A DNA stretch of 19,597 nt from the NCBI GenBank assembly GCA_001687465.1, contig LVLI01000463.1, positions 1 to 19,597 on the forward strand, in the 5' to 3' direction. The number at the start of each line of letters is the position of its first letter. Position 1 is the stretch's first letter. A program made the translations under genes and the position numbers. The notes beneath the pieces were generated by a model. It saw only the letters and a list, made by a program, of their open reading frames with translations. It was not told the origin of the DNA and did not search any database. Positions 1 through 8,827 of the stretch are shown in pieces. This stretch comes from Halocafeteria seosinensis (lineage: Eukaryota > Sar > Bigyra > Bicosoecida).

Positions 1-594
1 GTCAAGGGGCCTATCCTTGACACGTACGGAATGTACCTGACGTCACAAGCGCAGCTTAAGGAGTTTATACCTTCGGTTTTCTTCATAAACAAGATGATGG
101 TAAAAGGTAGAAGACCCGAACAGCGAAAATACGACTTCGATCGCGCCAAANGCTGGACAAAGGGACTTGACATACACGTCGTTAACCGGGTGATACTGCC
201 AATGTTGCGTGGGACAGACCATTGGTGCTGCTACCTTGTAGACATGGACTCCCAAGAAATCATAGAANACGACAGCCGCCCAGCAAAGTTGGATAACAAT
301 CGCGTCACCGCCTTACGTAGGTGGGTAAGTGATGAATCAGCTAAGAGCCGGGGGGAGCNACANCNACTGAACACAGTCAAATGGAAGGCAAGAGTAGGCG
401 TCTGTCCCCAACAGAGCAACGGCTACGATTGTGGCGTGTTTGTTGCTTGCCTAATGCGATCGCTAGCTATGAACATGCCGTTCACGTTTTCCCAGGGGAC
501 TATCGACACTGAAAGAGCCAATATTGCTCTGCACCTGCTGAAGTATTTTGCCACAACAAATCCAAATCGCGCTGTTGGAAGTGTCGAAGAGTAG
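1..594 (+). CDS. Ulp1/SENP-like (C48) cysteine protease, 5'-partial
   Basis: The reading frame is open from base 1, so the gene continues left of the window; the first Met in frame is at 31. Numbered from that Met, the C48 signature is visible: His64 in DHW, Asp81 in the D-S-R-P context, and the Q-Q-S-N-G-Y-D-C-G-V-F block with Gln128 and nucleophile Cys134. Family members cleave SUMO or NEDD8 precursors and conjugates. Stand-alone copies like this are also commonly carried by eukaryotic DNA transposons. No transposase is visible here, and a divergent cellular protease is equally possible. Five ambiguous bases (about 151, 267, 359, 363, 365) suggest a multicopy or heterozygous locus. The stop is TAG at 592-594. 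The fold assignment is firm; whether the copy is cellular or transposon-borne is open. Confidence 0.8.
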   Translation, partial: VKGPILDTYGMYLTSQAQLKEFIPSVFFINKMMVKGRRPEQRKYDFDRAKXWTKGLDIHVVNRVILPMLRGTDHWCCYLVDMDSQEIIEXDSRPAKLDNNRVTALRRWVSDESAKSRGEXXXLNTVKWKARVGVCPQQSNGYDCGVFVACLMRSLAMNMPFTFSQGTIDTERANIALHLLKYFATTNPNRAVGSVEE

Positions 595-1260
595 CAAGCA
601 AGTAATTCCCCTTATTAATATATACGTCCCGCGGTTCCTTCAATTTTGTCACGTGCTCCTTTCGGCTGTTCGCCGTAGCGGTAGACTCTGTGTGTTTCTC
701 AAGCATTCACTGGAATCACCTCGCCTCATCAATGCCATAAATGCAGATATTCAGGTGAGACATCTATTGTTAGGCATCTTCCAGCTAGGAGAAGTGGGCC
801 TCACTTTCTCCATTAGCCCCGTCAACTAATGCAAGAGTCATCAGCGCTTCTCACTACATACTGAGATACCTCTGTGCAACAGGACGTGTCTATCGTCCTT
901 GCTCATGAGTGGCTGCTCTCAGCATTCCTCGACGCTAGCCTAGGAACATCTACACTGCAGTCAACCAAACACCCCACTGAGTGAATAATTCCACAGACAC
1001 AACCTGTATTATCTTGGTGGAAAGTGAATACTCTTGACGGCTGCATGAAGCCCCCAGAATGGGAAGACACGTAATTCCCCCCATCCTTTTTCTGCCTTAT
1101 ACCTATATTCCAAAGCCAATACTATACCGGAATGATCCTCCTTCCCACGGCGTAAGTGCTATCTTGTTCCAGACGGGCAACAGTAGTGAATAAGGCCTAG
1201 AAGGACAGCAGTCAATGAGCATGCAGCCTGCTTCACACTTCGAACCTCACCCTCACGGGG

Positions 1261-1279
1261 GCAGCATAGGCTATGCTGC
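1261..1279. repeat. near-perfect palindrome, 9-bp arms
   Basis: GCAGCATAG and CTATGCTGC are exact reverse complements separated by a single G. The palindrome lies 6 bp before the 20-bp tandem duplication. It could form a cruciform or bind a dimeric protein; no function can be inferred. Confidence 0.7.
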
Positions 1280-1285
1280 ATAGCA

Positions 1286-1328
1286 CACGGACGAACCATT
1301 CCCTTCACGGACGAACCATTCCCTTCAC
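1286..1328. repeat. 20-bp tandem duplication, two copies
   Basis: A 20-bp unit beginning CACGGACGAACC occurs at 1286-1305 and again, identically, at 1306-1325, followed by the first three bases of a third unit. Two perfect copies point to recent slippage. Confidence 0.85.
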
Positions 1329-1480
1329 CAAGCTATCAGAATCATTCGTTCTTATTCCCATCTGCTTCAGCAAACACCATACTAGTGCCATCGCCGTAGC
1401 CAATTGTGCCTGATGGACGCTCACGCTGTCTGAATCCACAGAATCCTTCTTGCAAGGTATTTAGATCATACTTCGCATAC

Positions 1481-1678
1481 CTATTGTATGCAGTTTTGTA
1501 TATACAGTTCATGAATATGTGTTATAATTCCTTTCAATTCCATTAGCAATGTAGAAATGCTGTCAAAATGCACGTCCAATACGTTGAAGTCTTCGGCCAG
1601 GGACGCGCCACGAGTCGCCCACGACAACTGGCCTAACGTCTTAAGAACTGTGTCATAGCTGCTGTAAACAATTATCAT
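1481..1678 (-). CDS. possible small hypothetical protein, 65 aa
   Basis: An ATG-initiated frame on the minus strand runs from 1678 to a stop at 1481. The predicted 65 aa are mixed and look globular, with an acidic helix-like C-terminal half (around A-E-D-F-N-V-L-D and T-L-L-M-E-L-K). I do not recognise a family. It could be one exon of a spliced gene: a TTTACAG acceptor-like site lies just after the ATG. It could also be chance. No conserved motif or neighbouring exon supports it. Confidence 0.2.
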   Translation of the reverse strand: MIIVYSSYDTVLKTLGQLSWATRGASLAEDFNVLDVHFDSISTLLMELKGIITHIHELYIQNCIQ

Positions 1679-1780
1679 TTGCGATAATTCCCATTTGCAA
1701 AGTCATATATCAGTGCAGATGAATACACTGTTTATTGGATGTGTATAAGTACCAATGTAGTCATCTGGAAGAGCCATATA

Positions 1781-1993
1781 AAATTTGGGGTAGACCTGAA
1801 TTACCCCTAGGGGTAGTATTTTTTGAAATTTGGGGTAGATCTGATCTACCCCTAGGGGTAGGTTTGAGTTACCCCTAGGGGTAGATTTCAAAGTACCCCT
1901 AGGGGTAACCTTCCCCTAGGGGTAGTTTGGAGTTACCCCTAGGGGTAGTTTGAAGTTACCCCTAGGGGTAGTTTGAAGTTACCCCTAGGGGTA
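1781..1993. repeat. array of eight TACCCCTAGGGGTA palindromes
   Basis: The self-complementary 14-mer TACCCCTAGGGGTA occurs at 1802, 1847, 1870, 1894, 1934, 1957 and 1980, with a one-mismatch copy at 1911. Start-to-start spacings are 45, 23, 24, 17, 23, 23 and 23 bp, so a 23-bp unit dominates. The 45-bp step is a longer unit that also repeats a segment beginning AAATTTGGGGTAGA (1781 and 1826). The centre of each copy is the hexamer CCTAGG. The array ends at the ATG-less GLUG-type frame, and its last copies are read in that frame as P-L-G-V. It may be a binding-site cluster for a dimeric protein, a cruciform-prone minisatellite, or the scar of a rearrangement. Confidence 0.95.
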
Positions 1994-3079
1994 GATGACT
2001 GGTACTCATACGCAGGTAAGCAAGGGATCGCGCGATTTGACGACTGTCATTCTTCAGGGAATATCATTGGAGGTGGAGCCGGTGGCGTTTTGGGTGGTTC
2101 GGCTGGTTTCGAAGGGAACTCGATTGTAGTGTCCAATAGCTCTTCAACGGGGATCATACAAGGCGAGGGTGCCGGAGGGATAGTCGGTGCGGCTTTTGGA
2201 CAGAAGACCGTGGAGGGCATCATTTCTAACTGTTTTAGTACTGGCGCAATTATTGGAAGTGACGCAGGAGGTATTCTGGGGTCTGGGACAGGAGTAGGAG
2301 CAGGGGTACTCCATGTGTTGGATTCCTATAGTAGAGGTGCCGTTGCAGGACAAAGTAGCGGCGGTGTTGCGGGGAAGCCGGTGGGGAATTTTTTCGGCTT
2401 AGATACTTCAGCGACTATATTCGTCGATAACGTCTATGCCTCGGGTAAAATTACCGGTTCGAATGCTTTTGGCATAACTGCCGAGATCGGTTCTAATGGA
2501 CCCAGAGTCGTGATTGCAAATTCTGTCATCTCTTCAGGCAATTATGTCGGAATCGTAGGTAGTGGAAGCTCATTGGAGTTGATCTACGCTGTTAATGAAG
2601 AAACGAAATGGGATGAACAGTGGTGGGAAGTGGAAGTCGGATCACTTCCCACACTAAGACACAATAAGGGAGAATGTATCAATAGTGATTTAGTAAGCGA
2701 GCCGATTGCTATTCCGAACATTTTGATCAACAATAAACAAAGTGGGAAGGCGGCCGTTCTGCTTTGTGAAAAACGCGGAATTGACGTGACCATACTGAGT
2801 AATACTGAATTCAATGCAATCTCTATCAACGTCGGAACTGTTCGCATTGGTACCGCCCCCTTCTTAGCGGCAAACAGTACACAAGGGAGAGCGACGAGAA
2901 TAAGGATGAGAGATGTGAATGGAGACTCGAGAAATGACGCTATACTCCATTGGGTCGGGCCTACTGGCATATCGGTCTATAACGAAACAGTAATGTTACT
3001 AATAAGAGGTACAACGGAGCAAGATCTGCAATTTGAGGGCACTGTAGAAGTTCGAGTAGTTCAGGCGGAGGGAGCTTGA
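1949..3079 (+). CDS. GLUG-repeat secreted/surface-type protein, lacks a start codon
   Basis: The frame is open from 1949 (after a TAG at 1946-1948) to the TGA at 3077-3079, with no ATG until near its end. The gene therefore needs an upstream exon or is 5'-truncated. Counting from the TTG at 1973, residues 21-200 hold about six degenerate units of 28-35 aa. They have the GLUG-like pattern hydrophobic-x-N-C/S-x-S-T/S-G-x-I-x-G...G-G-I-x-G. A W...G-S-L-P-T-L-R closing element follows at 213-229, typical of GLUG arrays. Residues 252-363 resemble a bacterial extracellular C-terminal domain with a D-V-N-G-D core (314-318) followed by D-A-I-L-H-W. Such proteins are usually secreted adhesins or surface proteins in bacteria. 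No signal peptide is present in the visible part. The body is intronless, unlike its neighbours, which suggests transfer, but base composition is not obviously different. It could be a pseudogene fragment. Confidence 0.6.
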   Translation, partial: FEVTPRGSLKLPLGVDDWYSYAGKQGIARFDDCHSSGNIIGGGAGGVLGGSAGFEGNSIVVSNSSSTGIIQGEGAGGIVGAAFGQKTVEGIISNCFSTGAIIGSDAGGILGSGTGVGAGVLHVLDSYSRGAVAGQSSGGVAGKPVGNFFGLDTSATIFVDNVYASGKITGSNAFGITAEIGSNGPRVVIANSVISSGNYVGIVGSGSSLELIYAVNEETKWDEQWWEVEVGSLPTLRHNKGECINSDLVSEPIAIPNILINNKQSGKAAVLLCEKRGIDVTILSNTEFNAISINVGTVRIGTAPFLAANSTQGRATRIRMRDVNGDSRNDAILHWVGPTGISVYNETVMLLIRGTTEQDLQFEGTVEVRVVQAEGA

Positions 3080-3915
3080 AATCGTCGAGCAGCTGTGAAT
3101 ACCGCACGAAGAAAAAGAATTTTCGTTGTATACGGTAGACCATGCAACATTCAAATGGTCTAATTGTAAACACAATGAGATCTTTAAGGGTCAACAATAG
3201 GATACTGTACCGTATTGAGTTTGTCCCTCCAAGTGTTTGAACTTTCGATTGTAGGATGTTGAATGACGTTGCAATGTGACGTTAGCTTACTTATCGCAGA
3301 TCAAGTACTGCAGCGATCACTGCAACATTGAATACATCACGCACATGAATAATCCCGGTTACCATCTGCATCTGAACTCTCCATTCAGCAAAGCGTAGTA
3401 GCGTCTCCCGCTGTTGCTGAATTGGCGATGGGTATATTTCCAGAATCGCCCACGTTTGTCTTGCTCAAATTACGTTGTGATCTATCAGCGGAGCCTCTCG
3501 CGTCCTGGCCAGTTCTACCATGCAACGAATCAATCCGTCGGAACTGCAACAAGTGAACTGAGAACTGTACATGGATGTAGTCGTTGTCCATGGTCCATGG
3601 TAGATCGTCACCCGGTGGAATTCTAGCATGAACCTTTGCGGTCTCTGTCGCGGTGCTGAAATTACGCATATAAACATGGGTAAACAGCACCATCACTGTC
3701 TCAAAGAACCGTGCTAAATCGTCCAGCATCTGGCTGTTACAGGAGAGGCTTGCAATACCAATACCGTGGAATTCTAACATGAACATTCGCGGTTATTTCT
3801 CTAGTTGATAATGAAATGGTTTCCATCCGAAGAAATCCAGTCTCTACTGGTATACATGCTACGCTAGGCAGGCAAGGGGATCTCAACAGTTGGACGAGTC
3901 GAGAACATAGGACTA
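3080..3915. other. gene-free stretch with a diverged duplication
   Basis: No coding region is convincing. A 133-codon minus-strand frame (3385-3786) has no recognisable family features. The stretch contains a diverged direct repeat (3612-3642 and 3763-3793), listed separately. Confidence 0.4.
3612..3793. repeat. diverged direct repeat, about 31 bp, 151 bp apart
   Basis: Two segments sharing TGGAATTCTARCATGAAC and ending GCGGT lie at 3612-3642 and 3763-3793. The 151-bp offset is not a multiple of three. On the minus strand both copies translate to a V-H-x-R-I-P-like peptide, but in different frames. Confidence 0.6.
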
Positions 3916-4541
3916 TCACTTCATGTTACTCTCATCTTCCATATCTTCGGAGGATAGATCACTTTCTGGCTCCACTAGCGTGTCTACCTGCAGCATGACA
4001 GGACTACACGGTACTTGTACCATTGCACGGGTGCTCTAGCTTCTAAAGTACCCACTTTTATATTGCCAATGTACTTGCTTATATCTCCAGAAGTGTCATA
4101 CATACGCCCTGACTGTTTAGTATCGGCATCGGCTAAAACAGTGGTAACAACACAATCGCCGCCTTCAACGTCGTGAAGTAAACGTGCATCCTTCTGAATA
4201 CCTTGAAATGATCGTTTACGAAGCTGCTTTCCCATTGAGTGCTCGTTCCCAGTACTGCGGGTTGTGGGCTTCTCACTCGCGCTTTGCTCCGTGGCAGTAG
4301 AGATTCCTGTCAAGGTGGTGGTTTTGCTTGAGGTCGAGCTGACTATAAGTCGTTCACGAACTTCTTTCGGAAGTTTCAGAAAGTGAGGGAACTGTCGCAA
4401 ATAACCCTCCCACGACTGACTGGCGATCGGAAGACTGCAAGGCATGGTCCGACAGCGTTCCTGTTGGGTTTTGTGCTTCGCTGCTTCGCCTCCGTGTACT
4501 TACTTTGTGAGAGTCGATTCCGTGTCCTTTTCCGATGCCAT
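3916..4541 (-). CDS. hypothetical protein, three exons, 157 aa
   Basis: The spliced model on the minus strand has exons 4504-4541, 4056-4419 and 3916-3987. Introns are 84 nt (donor GTAAGT, acceptor CGCCAG) and 68 nt (donor GTGGGT, acceptor CTGCAG). All phases match and the stop is TGA. The protein starts M-A-S-E-K-D. It has an aromatic and basic segment W-E-G-Y-L-R-Q-F-P-H-F-L-K-L-P, then a Ser/Thr-rich linker. A compact region follows around Y-I-G-N-I-K-V-D-T-L-V, and the tail is strongly acidic (E-S-D-L-S-S-E-D-M-E-D-E). I do not recognise the family; an acidic-tailed nuclear or RNP-associated protein would fit but is a guess. Without splicing, the second exon reads on into a meaningless Cys/Arg end. 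The model rests on consistent phase and splice-site quality, not on homology. Confidence 0.55.
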
Positions 4542-4605
4542 CCTTTCGTTCTCCCACGATGTATAGGACAGGACACAACCACCGTTTATTAATGACGGTC
4601 TAACA

Positions 4606-4963
4606 TACCAGTATGGAGCGCCACGTAATTGGGTATGAACCTAATATACGCCTAGTTGCCTGTCTACAAGCTCCTCTTTCGCGTTCCATACAGTAGAGCA
4701 TATCTGCATCTATACCGAGCTCCTCTCTCACACTCTCGATGGTATGTAGTATGCCAATCAACTCATTTGCAATTTAAACACTGTAAAACGTGTGTATAGC
4801 CAATATAGAATGATCTTTTCGTCGACTTAGCAGAGCCTATATACGCCGCCCAATAATCCTACAGTACTACCAGGTTTTGATACTGAAGGAAGAGTGTATG
4901 AACAACTTCCCGTCGTAATTTGACACTGGTAAACTGAGAGTAGGGCACTGAAAAAGGCGTCAT
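4606..4963 (-). other. possible coding exons, unresolved
   Basis: On the minus strand an ATG-initiated stretch (4963 to about 4870) gives a basic amphipathic peptide containing V-K-L-R-R-E-V-V-H. A second open stretch (about 4747 to a TAG near 4606) gives E-E-L-G-I-D-A-D-M-L-Y-C and an Arg-rich end, followed at once by ATTAATAAA, a possible polyadenylation signal. I could not find splice sites joining them in phase. If real, this small gene would share a divergent promoter with the dehydrogenase at 4976. It may also simply be intergenic. Confidence 0.2.
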
Positions 4964-4975
4964 ATCCTACGAACA

Positions 4976-6796
<1,821 letters not shown>

Positions 6797-6853
6797 ATGT
6801 CGGAGAGGCGTGTGGCCAATGATGCGTTTCTCTTCGCTTTTAACAATGCAACA

Positions 6854-8586
6854 CTAAACTACAGGTCCTGATTTATCTACCGTTTCTGCCTTATTCAAAC
6901 TCTTCCCTTGTTGAATTGCTGAAAGTAGATTTCCCTTATCCGGTGGTGGACCCTTTGGTTTGAACGATGGTTTCTTCTTCTTCTTCGGCTCAATCGGTGG
7001 TTTCTCGGCAGTATCGCTACCACTAGCTCCAGCGGCAGCTTTTGCGCGACCTTTCTTCACCTGCGAAGGCTTGCCACCCGCCTGCAATATCGCAGCCATT
7101 CCACCGCCACCCCCGCCTCCACTCGGTGGCGGGGAACTCTTCTTCTTAGGGGCAGGTTTTTCCGATTCATCACTCTGGGGAACTGAACCGCCTTGCTGCT
7201 TGATTTCGTCCAACATACTACCTGTTCCTTCTCCTCCTCCTCCTCTTCCGCCACCTCTTTTACCACCACGTCCTCTGTTAGGAGCTCCGGCTTGCTGCTT
7301 TATAGAATCCATGAGACCACCACCTTGAGAAGCAGAAGAATCCTTTGCTGATTCTTCTAAAGCACCGTTCGCTTGATTATTATCGGTCTCATTATCTTGG
7401 TTATGGTTTGAGGACTCGTGTGCACCAGTAGTATCTAGGTTGTCAGTTGCACCACCCCTATTAGGCAACGCTCCCGCTTGGTTCCGAATCCCCGCCATTA
7501 AGCCTCCTCGACCAGCTCCAGACGAGGGCTTCTCCGGAGTCCCACTTTGATTTTTAATTGATGCCATTAAGTCTCCTCTACCACCTCCTGCGGGTTTGCT
7601 CGAAGATTCCCCTCCGTGCTCGCGAATGGATGCCAAAAGGCCGGCACCAGCATCACTGCTGCCGCCACCGCCAGCTGTAGCTCCCATATCTTGGGATCCG
7701 TTCTGATCTGTCATATCAGGGGTTGCATTTTGATTTCGAGGAGGTTGTGGTTCCTGATGGGAACCTGGCATCGGAGGTCGTGCTGATACTGTCTGGGAAC
7801 TGGGCTGCAAACCCTCCGCTTGCTGTTGCCCAGATCCATTCGTACTACTGTTTGCAGGTGCGTTCGAAGCATCCTGTTTCGGAGACGACGTCGTTGCTGC
7901 TCCTGTCGTTGACGCAGGCACGCTATATGATCGAGAAAATGTAGCACCGCCAGTTTGTTTGGAAGTGGAGCCTTTCCGCGTTTGCATTCCCTTGTGTCGT
8001 TCATCATATTTCAAGAATTGTTTTAGATCTTTCGAGCACTTATTGGACTCGAAATTCACCGCATTCTCGATCTCACAAACATTCCGAAGATACTCTTGTA
8101 GCTGTTGCATTCTCTGTTGGAGGAACTCAGGCTTCTTGTTCCCCACGAGTTTCGTCGGGGGCAGTTTGATGCCTTTCATACGCCATCCGTAATTTTTTTC
8201 CAGCGCCCTGCGGGTTGAAAGCGACACCATGTGGGACTATAGAAGCGTGGCAAAAGTGCCCATCAAGGGGCTTAATACGCACTTATGCAGCTCTTGAAAG
8301 TCACTATACCGGCTCCAAAAGCTCCATTTATATGTCACATCCTGCAATTTCCCGGGCACAGGTTCCTTGCGCATGCAGCATACTTCATAGTGCTGCATTC
8401 GTAGAAGATAGCCACGGTGAAATTAGAGCTGGAAAAGCATAAAATAAGGAGATATAGGCCTCATACCACTGTCTTGCCGTCCTCTGAGAACTGCGGATTC
8501 CGAACTTCAATGTACGTCTTTTGCTTGCCACTGCTCCCTTGCGATGACCTCGTGGGGCCTGCATTCGAGGTGGTATAAACCGACAT
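6854..8586 (-). CDS. PX domain protein with multiple WH2-like actin-binding motifs, three exons, 527 aa
   Basis: Exons on the minus strand are 8467-8586, 8283-8392 and 6854-8207. Introns are 74 nt (GTATGA to TGCAG) and 75 nt (GTGCGT to CGCAG), in phase. Residues 24-140 form a PX domain: R68-Y-S-D-F, the P93-P-T-K turn, and Arg109 in the Q-Q-R-M-Q-Q-L helix. PX domains bind phosphoinositides, usually PI3P on endosomes. After a Q/S/P/G-rich linker come seven WH2-like motifs of the form G-L-M-x-S-I-K near residues 266, 288, 311, 373, 406, 446 and 502. The last (N-L-L-S-A-I-Q-Q-G-K-S-L-N-K, ending D-K-S-G-P-V-V) is verprolin/WIP-like and the most canonical; the inner ones lack the LKKV half. A P-P-P-S-G stretch at 436-440 could bind profilin or SH3 domains. 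No acidic Arp2/3-binding tail is present. The inferred role is tethering or nucleating actin on endosomal membranes. An in-frame Met at 8230 is intronic and not the start. Confidence 0.9.
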
Positions 8587-8803
8587 AGTCTAAGGTCTAC
8601 GACTGGGCTATCGGATGGCTCGGAAACGCTCTACAATATCATTCAATCAAGCGTATCTAGCTCACTCCAACCACAACACAACAATCTTTACGTCGACTCG
8701 AGAATTTTTTGCGCCAACGGAACTTGGCGACTTGGACACGCGGCTCGAGCGAACCAAGTCTGAAATCGAATGGTACGAACCAGTAACAACGGCTTTGGTG
8801 TGG

Positions 8804-8813
8804 TTTATTTATT
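8804..8813 (-). terminator. overlapping AATAAA polyadenylation signals for the CFAP57-like gene
   Basis: Two overlapping AATAAA hexamers on the minus strand (AATAAATAAA) begin 14 nt downstream of the TGA stop at 8828-8830. Confidence 0.6.
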
Positions 8814-8827
8814 CTTCAAGTTAGATT

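Larger units (their letters stand above)
595..1480. other. gene-free stretch with small repeats
   Basis: I see no reading frame with recognisable protein features on either strand. The stretch holds a 9-bp-arm palindrome at 1261-1279 and a two-copy 20-bp tandem repeat at 1286-1328, listed separately. A small AT-rich patch lies at about 610-625. Confidence 0.5.

Noticed and set aside
1802-1993. Interstitial telomere repeat (CCCTA/TAGGG units)
   Set aside because: CCCTAGGG is present, but units are separated by non-telomeric spacers and are palindromic rather than head-to-tail; it is a palindrome array.
3385-3786. Minus-strand 133-codon ORF as a gene
   Set aside because: No recognisable motif, no supporting splice sites, and it spans a duplication whose copies are out of frame.
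6960-7328. Plus-strand proline-rich ORF of 122 codons
   Set aside because: It is antisense to the Gly- and Lys-rich WH2 region of the PX protein; the composition is a mirror of that low-complexity code.
8208-8230. Met at 8230 as the start of the PX-WH2 protein
   Set aside because: It lies within an intron; the upstream exons supply the missing first half of the PX domain in phase.
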